A stretch of DNA of 50,338 nt from an uncultured Brachyspira sp. (GTDB taxonomy: Bacteria; Spirochaetota; Brachyspiria; Brachyspirales; Brachyspiraceae), in the NCBI RefSeq assembly GCF_944390845.1, contig NZ_CALXRM010000018.1:1-50338 (forward strand), given 5' to 3'. The stretch's first letter is position 1; every line of letters starts with the position of its first letter. The translations under genes and the position numbers were made by a program. The notes under the pieces are model-generated. The model searched no databases and was not told where the DNA came from. It saw only the letters and a program-made list of their open reading frames with translations. Below are positions 25,834 through 34,943 of the stretch, one piece after another.

Positions 25834-26820
25834 ATGACTTTTGTATCTCCAAAATTTTTATTCTTGCTGTTAACTTTACCAATTATAATATTTGTGTATA
25901 TTCAAACTAGAAAGAATCATTCATACTCAGTGAAGCACCCTAGGGTAAGTATGTCAAAGGTTTTGAAATCTAGGTACTATGTTAAGGATATACCATTTTT
26001 TCTTATAATGCTTGCACTTTGTTTTTCTATTATAGGTTTAGCACGTCCGGCAAAAGTTTCACATTTATCTGATATAAATGGAGAGGGTATATATATTTCT
26101 CTCGTAGTAGATGTTTCTCCTTCTATGATGGCTGAAGATATGATACCTACAAGACTTGAGGCTTCTAAAAAAACTATGATAGATTTTATTAAAAAAAGAA
26201 ATTTTGATAAGATTAGTTTAGTTTCATTTGCTTTGCGGGCTTCTGTTCTTTCCCCTGCTACATTTGATTATACTTCATTAGAAGAAGAAATAAAAAATAT
26301 AGAAATAGATGAAGAAGGTTCTACTTCGATAGGACTTGGAATAGCTACTGCAGTAGATATGCTTAGAAGTGTAAAAGAGGATAATGAAAAGATTATAATT
26401 CTTCTTACAGACGGGGAAAATAATTCAGGAGAAATTGACCCTAAATTAGCTTCAGAAATAGCATCAAATTTCAATATAAAAATATATACAATAGGTATAG
26501 GTGATGCTAATGGAAGTCATGCTTGGGTTACTTATGATGATCCTAATTATGGTAAAAGAAGAATAAGAGCCGATTTTACACTCAATGAAGAATCTTTGAT
26601 TGATATAGCAGCAACTACAGGCGGTAAATATTTTAATGCCAGAAATGCATCTGCTTTGGATAATGTTTATAATACAATAGACAGAATAGAAAAAAAGCCT
26701 ATATTAGATGATAATTTAATTCAATATGATGAGTTATATAAGCCGTTTATTATAATAGCTTTGATTTGTTTATGTTTAAGTATTGTATTGTCTACCACAA
26801 GATTCTTAGTAATACCGTAG
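25834..26820 (+). CDS. batA: BatA-like von Willebrand factor A membrane protein
   Basis: A 328-residue protein. Two hydrophobic helices (about 5-23 and 53-72) precede a VWA domain, and a third (about 306-326) closes it. The MIDAS metal site is complete: DVSPS (93-97), the Thr in the GSTSIG loop, and LLTDGEN. The arrangement is that of BatA of the aerotolerance (Bat) operons, in which VWA proteins assist a MoxR ATPase. No moxR, batB, batC or DUF58 gene is next to it, so here it is alone between a repeat and metK. It may instead be a general periplasm-facing VWA protein. Confidence 0.82.
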   Translation: MTFVSPKFLFLLLTLPIIIFVYIQTRKNHSYSVKHPRVSMSKVLKSRYYVKDIPFFLIMLALCFSIIGLARPAKVSHLSDINGEGIYISLVVDVSPSMMAEDMIPTRLEASKKTMIDFIKKRNFDKISLVSFALRASVLSPATFDYTSLEEEIKNIEIDEEGSTSIGLGIATAVDMLRSVKEDNEKIIILLTDGENNSGEIDPKLASEIASNFNIKIYTIGIGDANGSHAWVTYDDPNYGKRRIRADFTLNEESLIDIAATTGGKYFNARNASALDNVYNTIDRIEKKPILDDNLIQYDELYKPFIIIALICLCLSIVLSTTRFLVIP

Positions 26821-26911
26821 TTTAAAATGTTTAATATTCACAATAAACTTCTTTTTAAGATAATATTTAATAAATATTAATACTAAATTATAATAATTAT
26901 TAAATATTATC

Positions 26912-26940
26912 TTGACTATTTATGTTAACTAATATAGAAT
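26912..26940 (+). promoter_or_regulatory. Promoter of metK
   Basis: TTGACT (26912-26917), 17-bp spacer, TAGAAT (26935-26940). The leader is about 25-30 bases with AGAGGT before the ATG, so there is no room for a SAM riboswitch. Confidence 0.65.
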
Positions 26941-26971
26941 AAGCTGATTATATTTAATAAGAGGTAAAACT

Positions 26972-28156
26972 ATGGCAGAGATAAAGAATTATCACTTCTC
27001 TTCTGAATCGGTAACAGAAGGCCATCCTGATAAGATCTGTGATGCTGTAAGCGATGCAGTCTTAGACGAATGTTTAAAACAAGATCCTAATTCTAGAGTA
27101 GCATGCGAAACTTTAGCAAAAACTGGAATGCTAATAATAGCAGGCGAAATCACTACAAAAGCTAGATTGGATTATCAAAAAATCGCTAGAGATACCGTAA
27201 GGCGAATAGGATACACAAGCAGCGATATGGGTTTTGATGCTGATACTTGTGCAGTTATGGAGGCTATTGCAGAGCAATCTCCAGATATAGATATGGGTGT
27301 TAGTGCTGGTAAAGGTTTATTTAATTCTGAATCATCAAATGTTTCTGAAGGTGCAGGCGACCAAGGTATAATGTTCGGTTATGCTATAAATGAAACTGAA
27401 ACTTTTATGCCTTTAACTATACATTTAGCTCATAGATTAGCAGAACGCTTAACTAAAATTAGAAAGGATAAAGTAGTTGACTATTTAAGACCAGATGGTA
27501 AAAGTCAGGTTACTGTTGAATATAAAGACGGTAAAGCTGCTAGAATAGATGCTGTTGTTATTTCTACTCAGCATGCTGCTGGTGTTGAGCATAAACAAAT
27601 AGAAGAAGACATCAAAAAATATGTAATTAATGAGATATGTCCAGCTAATATGCTTGATGAAAATACAAAATATTATATTAACCCAACAGGTTCATTTGTA
27701 GTTGGCGGACCTATGGGTGATTGCGGATTAACAGGAAGAAAAATCATTGTAGACAGTTACGGCGGACATGGTGCTCATGGCGGCGGAGCTTTCTCTGGTA
27801 AAGATCCTACAAAAGTAGATAGAAGTGCTTGTTATATGGCTAGATATGTAGCTAAGAACATAGTTGCTTCAGGTATAGCTGACAGAGCTTTAGTACAATT
27901 TGCTTATGCTATAGGCGTTCCAGAGCCTTTATCAGTATATGTTAATACTTTCGGTACTTGTAAAGTTCATGATGAAGTATTAGCTGCTATTATTACTAAG
28001 CATATTGATTTAACTCCAGCTGGTATTATTAAAAAGCTCGATTTAAGAAGACCTATTTATGAGAAAACTACAGCTTATGGACACTTCGGTAGAGAGCTTC
28101 CAGAATTTACTTGGGAAAAAACAGATATAAAAGATTTATTTGCTAATGCTAAATAA
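26972..28156 (+). CDS. metK: S-adenosylmethionine synthetase
   Basis: A 394-residue enzyme that makes SAM from methionine and ATP. All signatures are present: [14 protein letters not shown] near residues 16-29, [12 protein letters not shown] around 130-141, and the metal/phosphate loop [19 protein letters not shown] around 270-290. Length is normal. It supplies SAM for QueA (35 kb) and probably for many methylases; the methylthioribose formed downstream could be salvaged by the mtnK/mtnA genes at 47-49 kb. It has its own promoter and terminator. Codon use is more C/G-tolerant than its neighbours, as expected for a highly expressed gene. Confidence 0.97.
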   Translation: MAEIKNYHFSSESVTEGHPDKICDAVSDAVLDECLKQDPNSRVACETLAKTGMLIIAGEITTKARLDYQKIARDTVRRIGYTSSDMGFDADTCAVMEAIAEQSPDIDMGVSAGKGLFNSESSNVSEGAGDQGIMFGYAINETETFMPLTIHLAHRLAERLTKIRKDKVVDYLRPDGKSQVTVEYKDGKAARIDAVVISTQHAAGVEHKQIEEDIKKYVINEICPANMLDENTKYYINPTGSFVVGGPMGDCGLTGRKIIVDSYGGHGAHGGGAFSGKDPTKVDRSACYMARYVAKNIVASGIADRALVQFAYAIGVPEPLSVYVNTFGTCKVHDEVLAAIITKHIDLTPAGIIKKLDLRRPIYEKTTAYGHFGRELPEFTWEKTDIKDLFANAK

Positions 28157-28189
28157 TTAAATATTGAATATAAAAAGTTTTAAACATTC

Positions 28190-28222
28190 AAGGCTTGTTA
28201 ATAAAAATATTAGCAAGCCTTT
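28190..28222 (+). terminator. Terminator of metK
   Basis: Stem AAGGCTTG/CAAGCCTT with an AT loop and a TTTTATATT tail. A second weak inverted repeat, TTCTTATTTA/TAAATAAGAA, follows at 28236-28262. Confidence 0.75.
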
Positions 28223-28295
28223 TATATTATTCAATTTCTTATTTATGAAAATTAAATAAGAATTTAATGATTTAGAAATATATTTTATAGTAGTA

Positions 28296-28673
28296 TATAC
28301 TGAAAATTTTTAACTTTGTCAAAATTAGTTTTTATATTGTTATTATTTTCGGGGACTAGTCCCCGAACCCCTACTTCTTTTGCCGACGCTCTGCGTGCCG
28401 TAGGCAAGGCACCTACTCGGTGTTGACCCAAAGAAGCTATATCCTCGACAGGCTCGGATACGCTTCGCGAAGGACTACGTTTTTTACTAAAATTTAAGGT
28501 ATTAAACTACTTTTAATATATATTTTTAAAATATAAGGCTGTAGTATATGCGTTTTTCGCTCTGCGTGCCGTAGGCAGCAACTTTTACGAAGTCCGCAGA
28601 GCGTGAGCGACAAAAAAGTTGATAATATATTTAGAAAATATAAAAATTGACAAAATATAGTTGTTTAGGTATA
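28296..28673 (+). repeat. TATAC-ended modular repeat, copy D (interior inverted)
   Basis: Left end TATACTGAAAATTTTTAACT at 28296, right end TTGTTTAGGTATA finishing at 28673. The perfect palindrome TTCGGGGACTAGTCCCCGAA lies near the left end, followed by the stem CTTCTTT (28374-28380)/AAAGAAG (28430-28436), then the TATCCTCGACAGG..GGATACGCTTCGCGAA module. Near the right end comes a hairpin reading CAACTTTTTTGTCGC on the minus strand. This order is reversed compared with copies E, F and G, so the interior is inverted relative to the ends. Confidence 0.85.
28348..28367. repeat. Perfect 20-bp palindrome inside copy D
   Basis: TTCGGGGACTAGTCCCCGAA is self-complementary over all 20 bases. The same palindrome is in copy E at 36292-36311. 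It is the most GC-rich spot of the element. Confidence 0.9.
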
Positions 28674-28731
28674 AACTATATTTTTTTCATATATTAGAAA
28701 ATTATTAATTAATATAATCATTTTAAAGTAC

Positions 28732-28759
28732 TTTACAATTTACGCCTATTTAGTATAAT
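28732..28759 (+). promoter_or_regulatory. Probable promoter of pheA-aroK
   Basis: TTTACA (28732-28737), 16-bp spacer, TATAAT (28754-28759), about 53 bp before the ATG, which has AAGGA as ribosome binding site. Confidence 0.55.
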
Positions 28760-28812
28760 CTTTATTATTGTATTACTATAATTAGAAATATTATTTTTTA
28801 TAAGGAATTATT

Positions 28813-29934
28813 ATGCTAGCTGAAGAATTACAAGAATTAAGAAAAGAAATTGATAGAATAGATAAACAAATAGTAAATTTAATAGATGAAAGAATGAAAG
28901 TAAGTATAAAAGTAGGAGAAACAAAAAAGAAATATGACGCTCCTATATTTGATCCTAAAAGAGAAAAGGAAGTTATTGCCAAAAAAATAGAACTTCTTGA
29001 AAATAAAGAATTATCTAGTTTAATAACAACGATTTATAATGATATAATGTATACATCAAAACAACTTCAGAAACATTTGATTGATGAAAGCTCTGAAGCT
29101 GATAATAAATCAGATAATAAAGAAAAAATAAAATATGATGAGACTATAGTTTATCAAGGCAGAGAAGGCGGAAACGGTTATGAGGCTGCTTTAAAATTTT
29201 TTGGAGAAAATGCTAAACTTATAAAGAAAGCACATTTTGAAGAAGTACTTGAAAGCATAAGAAGCTGTGAAAGTTATTATGGAGTTTTACCTTTAGAGAA
29301 TTCTTCTACTGGTATGGTTAATGAAGTTTTGGATATTCTTGCTGATTATAATTGCAAAATAGTAGGGGAGATTTATTTACCAATAGAATATGGACTTATG
29401 GTAAAAAAAGGCACTGATATAAAAGATGTTAAAAAAGTTATATCTCATCATCAAGCATTAAAGCAATGTTCTAATTTTATAAAAGAAAATAATTTTGAAA
29501 CTGTTACAGCATCAAATACTGCTGAAGCTGCTTTTATAGTTGCCAATGGAGATGATAAAACTATTGCTTCTATTTCAAATAAAAATGCTTGGAAGATTTA
29601 CGATTTAGAAATGATCAGAGAAAATATAGAGAATATAAAAGGCAATACAACACGTTTTATAATAGTTGCAAATTATGACAATTCATTAAAAACTGGAAAC
29701 AAAATGACTATAAGATTCTTGCTTCCTCATGAGAACGGAAGTTTAGCTAATTCTCTTGACAGATTAAAAAGTTTTAATTTAACTTCTATAGTAAGCCGTC
29801 CGCATAGCGAAAGAAAATGGCAATATTATTTTTATATTGATATGACAGGGGATTTTGAAAAGTATAAAAAGGAGTTTGAAGAATTTGAAAACAGTGTTGA
29901 GAATTTAATTATTTTGGGGCAGTATGATGAATAA
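28813..29934 (+). CDS. pheA: Chorismate mutase / prephenate dehydratase
   Basis: A 373-residue bifunctional enzyme that turns chorismate into phenylpyruvate in phenylalanine synthesis. Residues 1-85 are an AroQ-type chorismate mutase (LRKEIDRIDKQIVNLIDERM, KxxxxxPIFDPKRE). Residues about 112-290 are prephenate dehydratase with YQGREGGNGYEAA, GVLPLENSSTG and the catalytic TRF motif in GNTTRFIIV. Residues about 300-373 are an ACT domain (FLLPHENGSLANSLDRL) that should bind phenylalanine for feedback inhibition. Its end overlaps the aroK start by 11 bases, showing cotranscription of two aromatic pathway genes. Confidence 0.93.
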   Translation: MLAEELQELRKEIDRIDKQIVNLIDERMKVSIKVGETKKKYDAPIFDPKREKEVIAKKIELLENKELSSLITTIYNDIMYTSKQLQKHLIDESSEADNKSDNKEKIKYDETIVYQGREGGNGYEAALKFFGENAKLIKKAHFEEVLESIRSCESYYGVLPLENSSTGMVNEVLDILADYNCKIVGEIYLPIEYGLMVKKGTDIKDVKKVISHHQALKQCSNFIKENNFETVTASNTAEAAFIVANGDDKTIASISNKNAWKIYDLEMIRENIENIKGNTTRFIIVANYDNSLKTGNKMTIRFLLPHENGSLANSLDRLKSFNLTSIVSRPHSERKWQYYFYIDMTGDFEKYKKEFEEFENSVENLIILGQYDE

Positions 29935-30445
29935 TAAAGTAATATTTATAATAGGTTTGCCAGGATCAGGAAAAAGTGCTTTATCAAAACTTTTAGCAGA
30001 AAAATTAAATTATACATTATATGATTTAGATTCATTCATTGAGAAAAAAGAAAATAGAAGCATTACAAATATTTTTGCTGATGAAGGAGAGACTTATTTT
30101 AGAAATATTGAAAGTGAAGTATTGGAAGAATTAAGTAATTTAGAAAATGCGGTTTTATCTACAGGCGGCGGTATAGTATTAGCTGAAAGAAACAGAAAAA
30201 CAATGAAAGAAAAAGGTTTAACTATTTTTATAGATAGAAGTGTTGATATAATACTTCAAAATATAGACCCTAAAGAAAGACCATTATTAGCAAAAGATAA
30301 AAATAAATTATTAGAACTTTCAAAACAGAGAGATTCTTTATATAGAGAAGCTGCTGATATAATATTTACTCATAATACTTGGGAAGATGATATTAATAAA
30401 ACTTTTTCAAAATTTTATGATGAAATAAAGTCTTATCTTGATTAA
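29924..30445 (+). CDS. aroK: Shikimate kinase
   Basis: A 173-residue kinase that phosphorylates shikimate with ATP in the chorismate pathway. The P-loop is GLPGSGKS (11-18), the shikimate-binding Asp is in YDLDSFIE (about 35-42), the glycine triad STGGGIV lies near residues 79-85, and RPLLA is the lid-side motif (about 112-116). The start overlaps pheA; two ATGs are adjacent (29924 and 29927) and either could be used. It ends at a strong bidirectional terminator. Translational coupling to pheA is likely from the overlap. Confidence 0.92.
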   Translation: MMNNKVIFIIGLPGSGKSALSKLLAEKLNYTLYDLDSFIEKKENRSITNIFADEGETYFRNIESEVLEELSNLENAVLSTGGGIVLAERNRKTMKEKGLTIFIDRSVDIILQNIDPKERPLLAKDKNKLLELSKQRDSLYREAADIIFTHNTWEDDINKTFSKFYDEIKSYLD

Positions 30446-30462
30446 TATTTTTATTAATAAAT

Positions 30463-30498
30463 AAAAAGCCCCTGATTATTTTATCAGAGGCTTTTTTT
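30463..30498. terminator. Bidirectional terminator between aroK and glyQ
   Basis: AAAAAGCCCCTGATTATTTT then ATCAGAGGCTTTTTTT forms a GC-containing stem with A and T runs on both sides, so it can stop both converging genes. Confidence 0.85.
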
Positions 30499-30519
30499 AT
30501 TAAAAAAGTTATAATGATT

Positions 30520-31392
30520 TTATTTATTTTTTATTAATGGATATCCCATTTTTTCTCTTGATTCTATATAAGCAGCAGAAACTTTTTTCATGAGCTCTCT
30601 AACTCTTGCTATATATCCTGCTCTTTCTGTTACACTTATTGCATTTCTAGCATCAAGCATATTGAATACATGTGAACTTTTCATTACCATATCATAAGCT
30701 GGAAGAACGCATCCATTAGCTAAACATCTGTCGCATTCTTCTTCATATTCTTTAAAATGTCTGAAATACATATCTATATCAGCTACTTCAAAATTATATT
30801 TAGAGAATTCTCTTTCACTTTGTAAATGTACATCACCGTATTTAATTCCATGTCCCCATTCCAAATCATAAACATTATCAACATTTTGTAAGTACATACA
30901 TATTCTTTCAAGTCCGTAAGTGATTTCTCCTGTTATAGGTTTTAAGTTTACTCCTCCAACAGCTTGGAAATATGTAAACTGAGTTATTTCCATACCATCA
31001 AGCCAAACTTCCCAACCAAGTCCCCAAGCTCCAAGAGTAGGTGATTCCCAGTCATCATGTACGAAACGTATATCATGATCTTTAAAGCTTATTCCTAAAG
31101 CTTCCAAACTTTGTATATATAAATCCTGAATATTTTCTGGAGATGGTTTCATTATAACTTGGTATTGATAGTAATGCTGTAATCTGTTAGGGTTTTCTCC
31201 ATATCTTCCATCAGTTGGTCTTCTTGAAGGTTCTACATAAGCAACATTGAAAGGCTCTGGCCCTAATGCTCTTAATGCAGTTGCAGGGTTAAAAGTACCG
31301 GCTCCTACTTCTAAGTCATAACCTTGCTGTATAATACAATTATTCTCACTCCAGAATTTGTTTAATGTCATAATTAAATCTGTGAAAGTCAT
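30520..31392 (-). CDS. glyQ: Glycyl-tRNA synthetase alpha subunit
   Basis: A 290-residue catalytic subunit of the bacterial alpha2beta2 glycyl-tRNA synthetase. The start at 31392 ([14 protein letters not shown]) is chosen because GGAGAGAG lies just upstream on the minus strand; a longer frame to 31434 has no such site. Family signatures are GCIIQ-like [50 protein letters not shown] and the [20 protein letters not shown] block. The beta subunit gene glyS, usually adjacent, is not in this window: the gene ends at a terminator and upstream lies an unrelated lipoprotein. Its partner must be encoded elsewhere. Confidence 0.95.
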   Translation of the reverse strand: MTFTDLIMTLNKFWSENNCIIQQGYDLEVGAGTFNPATALRALGPEPFNVAYVEPSRRPTDGRYGENPNRLQHYYQYQVIMKPSPENIQDLYIQSLEALGISFKDHDIRFVHDDWESPTLGAWGLGWEVWLDGMEITQFTYFQAVGGVNLKPITGEITYGLERICMYLQNVDNVYDLEWGHGIKYGDVHLQSEREFSKYNFEVADIDMYFRHFKEYEEECDRCLANGCVLPAYDMVMKSSHVFNMLDARNAISVTERAGYIARVRELMKKVSAAYIESREKMGYPLIKNK

Positions 31393-31515
31393 AATAAATC
31401 TCTCTCCATTTTTTATATAATTAAATAATAACAATAATTATATAATATGATGAATTAAAATGCTATAACTTTATTAAAAAATATTTAATGTATAATTATA
31501 GTGTAATTATATAGC

Positions 31516-32043
31516 TTAATTGGATAATAAAGTTTTCATTTCATTATAAAGCTTTATTAAATTCTCAGCCTGACTTTCTTTTACTTTAAAATTTTTGAAT
31601 CCTTCAGCAGTTTCCACTCTTATATCAGTTATAACTGGTAAATTTTTTATCTGGTTTTCTGCCTGTATGCTGTAGCTTCTATCAACATAAGCAGTATCCA
31701 TAAAATATATAGAAGTGCCGTATATTACTTCCACATCAGTTTTTGGTACAAAAGATGTGTAATATAAATTTAAGAATGTATTATCAGCAAATTTTAATAC
31801 TATTTTATTTTTTTCTGAAATATTGAAAGAACCATCTGCTATATATTGTGCTTCCAATATAATATCATCTGTACCGCTTATGTTTCTTAATCTGAATTTA
31901 AGAGTAGCTGACCAATAACTCATAGAAATATAATCAGTTTGATAGAATTTTTGTCCGTAAAAAGAATCTTCTATTACATGAACTTTTGCAGCACAAGATG
32001 ATAAAGTTATAATCAATATAAATAACAGCAATATTTTTTTCAA
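31516..32043 (-). CDS. Hypothetical lipoprotein
   Basis: A 175-residue lipoprotein starting with TTG at 32043 (reads MKKILLLFILIITLSSC). I choose this because GGAGAG lies 7 bases upstream; the in-frame ATG at 32058 has no ribosome binding site and would place the Shine-Dalgarno inside the gene. The lipobox is TLSSC (Cys17). The mature protein is beta-rich (FRLRNISGTDDIILEAQYIA, ADNTFLNLYYTSF) and ends with a charged helix. I do not recognise the family. It is monocistronic or follows glyQ's opposite end with 120 bp between. Confidence 0.6.
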   Translation of the reverse strand: MKKILLLFILIITLSSCAAKVHVIEDSFYGQKFYQTDYISMSYWSATLKFRLRNISGTDDIILEAQYIADGSFNISEKNKIVLKFADNTFLNLYYTSFVPKTDVEVIYGTSIYFMDTAYVDRSYSIQAENQIKNLPVITDIRVETAEGFKNFKVKESQAENLIKLYNEMKTLLSN

Positions 32044-32152
32044 TATTATTCTCTCCATAGTTTTATTGTTATATATTATATAACCAGTGATGATTTTGTA
32101 AATAAAAATATTTTTTAGTATAACTATTTTTGATAATAATAGTTATTATTAA

Positions 32153-32181
32153 TTGCTATTTTAATAGTTTTATTATATACT
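32153..32181 (+). promoter_or_regulatory. Probable promoter of signal peptidase operon
   Basis: TTGCTA (32153-32158), 17-bp spacer, TATACT (32176-32181), 37 bp before the ATG at 32219. Confidence 0.5.
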
Positions 32182-32218
32182 TTTACATCAATATTTATTA
32201 TTGGAAGGGGCTAAATTA

Positions 32219-33268
32219 ATGGAGAATCCTATAAAAAATATTACAGAAACTATAATAGGCGAATGCCGTAATTTTAAACATACTCTTAAAGAAATATTAT
32301 ACGCTATAGTAATAGTGCTTCTTATAAATACATTTTTAATACAGAATTATCAAATTCCTACAGGCTCTATGATACCAATTATTATGCCTGGCGACAGACT
32401 TTTTGCTAATAGATTTGTATATGGAGTAAAACTTCCATTTACAGACGGACTTTTAGGCTACAGACTTCCAAAGATTAAATCACCTCAAAGGGGAGATTTA
32501 GTTGTATTCAGAGCTCCTCCTTCAGCTTCTTTCGGATGCGAATCTGCTATGCCTTATTATGAGCCTTCTCCATTGGTTCAAATGTTAAAACTTCCAGTTA
32601 TGGTATTTGCTTTGACTCCTTTTTCTTGGGATCCTAGATTTTTGCTTGCCGATTATATAGGAGAAAAACTTACAGGCGGAACTCATTTAGCACCGGCAAA
32701 TTTATTTTTTGGGCTAAAAACAGTTGATTTGGATCCTAGAAAAGAATTTGTTAAGCGTGTTATAGCTACTGCTGGAGAAACTGTTGAAATTAGAAATAAA
32801 AAAATCATTATTGATGGTAATGAAATAGAAGACAAATGGGGTTATTTCTTCTATGGAAATGACAGAGAGTTTGTTCCTATTATAGATATATATGGACCTA
32901 TTTATATTCCTAAAAAGGGTGATGTTATAATATTCAAAAAAATTGTAGACAGAACTGATTATTATAATGATCTTAGTTCTTTTGAAGTTTATATCAATGA
33001 TAAAATAGTAAGCGATGATATAAAATTATGGTATTGGATGAATATATATGTTCCTAATACTGAAGACAGACCTGATGAATATATATACAATGTTCCTGAA
33101 GATTATTTCTTTGTTATGGGAGATAATAGGGATCAAAGCTGCGATAGTAGAATGTGGGGACTTGTTCCATACAGACAAATTAAAGGTCAGCCTATGATTG
33201 CTTGGATACAGTCAAAAAGACCTGATAATGTAGAACAAGGCTTCTTTAAATATTTTATAATTAAATAA
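32219..33268 (+). CDS. lepB: Signal peptidase I
   Basis: A 349-residue membrane serine protease that removes signal peptides from exported proteins. The ATG at 32219 is preceded by GAAGGGG; an in-frame TTG at 32201 would overlap that site. One N-terminal helix (about residues 25-43) anchors it. The catalytic Ser50 is in PTGSM and the general-base Lys179 in EFVKRVIATAGE; box E is GDNRDQSCDSRMWG near the C-terminus. The extra segment between boxes (about residues 95-165) makes it longer than E. coli-size minimal forms. Its activity suits the many signal-bearing surface proteins of this window. It is followed 11 bp later by a gene of unknown role. Confidence 0.93.
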   Translation: MENPIKNITETIIGECRNFKHTLKEILYAIVIVLLINTFLIQNYQIPTGSMIPIIMPGDRLFANRFVYGVKLPFTDGLLGYRLPKIKSPQRGDLVVFRAPPSASFGCESAMPYYEPSPLVQMLKLPVMVFALTPFSWDPRFLLADYIGEKLTGGTHLAPANLFFGLKTVDLDPRKEFVKRVIATAGETVEIRNKKIIIDGNEIEDKWGYFFYGNDREFVPIIDIYGPIYIPKKGDVIIFKKIVDRTDYYNDLSSFEVYINDKIVSDDIKLWYWMNIYVPNTEDRPDEYIYNVPEDYFFVMGDNRDQSCDSRMWGLVPYRQIKGQPMIAWIQSKRPDNVEQGFFKYFIIK

Positions 33269-33279
33269 GAATAACAATT

Positions 33280-34920
33280 ATGTACGACCAAATTTCTAAA
33301 GATACTCTAAAAGAATTATTTAAAACTTGGAAGGTGAAAAGTATAGAAGACTTGGATGCTAAGTCTTCTAATATATCTTTGGTTTCTTTTAGATTTTATG
33401 CTTTATCTAAAGATGCTAAAAATATCATTCTTTATTTATTAAAGCATGAAAGCAAAGAATTAAATTCCATAGATATAGCTTATTCACTTAAGTATACTCA
33501 AAAACAAATACCTGTATTTTTTAATTATATAGATGAGATAAAAAAATCAGGTCTTTTGTATTTGAAAATAAAAAGAAGAAGATTAAACTCTCATGATGAT
33601 ACTTTATATTTTCTTCCTAATGTAAAGTCTATAATAGAGAATATTTTATTAAAAGATAATATAAAAATTCCTAGTTATACAGATGATTCATATACTGCAA
33701 ATGTATATAAAAAATATTTGCAGAAAATAATAAATATATATGAGAACGGCAATATCATTGATTATAATAAAGCAAAAATAGATGATGATGAATTATTTGC
33801 TTTATGTAAGGCTAATATAGTTTCTGTTTATTTCTTTGGAGAGGAACTTCACCCTTATATTGGAATCAATAATAATAATGTTTTATCTAATTTAGAAAAG
33901 AGTTTAAAAGATAATATAGGAAGTTCTATATTTATAAACAATCATTTTAATATATTGAATGATATTGAAACTTTTATTTATGAATGCGATGTTCAAAAAT
34001 TATGTACTGATGATATAAATATTGATTTCTTAACTAATAATATAGATTCTAATATTATAATTAATATATGTTCAAAATTATCTTTGATAAAGCTTGATAA
34101 TAAGGGATATATATCTTTGGAATATGATAATATAAAAGATTATTTATCAAATTCTATAGAGGCTAGACAAGAGCTTATATTAAAAAATATTTATAAAAAT
34201 TATTCTGATTATTACAAAAAAGTATTTAATATTTTAGATGAAGATAAAAGTATATCTAAATCTATATTATTTGTGAAATTAAAAGAAAGCAGTTCATCTA
34301 TAACAATAGAAATGTATAATAATATTATATATTCTATGTTTATTTTAGGACTTGTTGAAGTTTCTTTTTATGAGAATGCTATCTTAGCAATTAGAGCAAT
34401 TTCAAATGAAGAAAATAATGATAAAAAATGTTTTATGAATGGTAATTTTGAATTGACTTTAATTAATCATCATCTATTTTCTAATAATTTTATTTATATG
34501 TGTAATTTGTATTTTGAACTTGATAAACAGGAAACAGTTTACACTTATACTATGACAGAAGAAAGTATATTAAAAGGAAAAACTATAATTAGTGATGAAA
34601 ACTCTGATTATGTATTCGATAAATTTTTAGTGGTTTTGAAAAATATACTTTTGGATAATAATGTTGAAATGCCTAAACATATTGAAACAAGTATAAAAAG
34701 ATGGTATGAAAGAGGCATTATTTCTCATGTTTATGATAATGTAACTCTAGTTATTATAAAAGATGTTAATAAATTAGAAGAAATCATGTATGAGTCAAAA
34801 AGAAAGGGTATTATTATGACAAAAATTAATGATGAATATGCCATAATAAAATCAAGCTCTACTACTAAAAAGAGTCTTACAAAATTCTTAAGACAAAGAA
34901 AGATAATAGTAACATTTTAA
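33280..34920 (+). CDS. Large protein with possible XPB/Ssl2-N-like (Helicase_C_3) domain
   Basis: A 546-residue, cytoplasmic-looking protein. The N-terminal 120 residues look like winged-helix domains (LSKDAKNIILYLLKHESKEL..SIDIAYSL). The C-terminal 190 residues have the pattern of the Helicase_C_3 family (XPB/Ssl2 N-terminal-like): YTYTMTEESILKGKTI, then a helical stretch, MPKHIETSIKRWYERG and DNVTLVIIKD. No helicase ATPase motif is present. Such proteins are known in some bacteria as DNA-associated companions of XPB-like helicases. The assignment is by eye and may be wrong. It lies 11 bp after lepB and 23 bp before queA, so the three may be cotranscribed. Confidence 0.5.
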   Translation: MYDQISKDTLKELFKTWKVKSIEDLDAKSSNISLVSFRFYALSKDAKNIILYLLKHESKELNSIDIAYSLKYTQKQIPVFFNYIDEIKKSGLLYLKIKRRRLNSHDDTLYFLPNVKSIIENILLKDNIKIPSYTDDSYTANVYKKYLQKIINIYENGNIIDYNKAKIDDDELFALCKANIVSVYFFGEELHPYIGINNNNVLSNLEKSLKDNIGSSIFINNHFNILNDIETFIYECDVQKLCTDDINIDFLTNNIDSNIIINICSKLSLIKLDNKGYISLEYDNIKDYLSNSIEARQELILKNIYKNYSDYYKKVFNILDEDKSISKSILFVKLKESSSSITIEMYNNIIYSMFILGLVEVSFYENAILAIRAISNEENNDKKCFMNGNFELTLINHHLFSNNFIYMCNLYFELDKQETVYTYTMTEESILKGKTIISDENSDYVFDKFLVVLKNILLDNNVEMPKHIETSIKRWYERGIISHVYDNVTLVIIKDVNKLEEIMYESKRKGIIMTKINDEYAIIKSSSTTKKSLTKFLRQRKIIVTF

Positions 34921-34943
34921 TTTGAATAAAGCGGCAATAAATT

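Noticed and set aside
26820-26971. SAM riboswitch ahead of metK
   Set aside because: The promoter leaves a leader of only about 30 bases, with no aptamer-like pairing.
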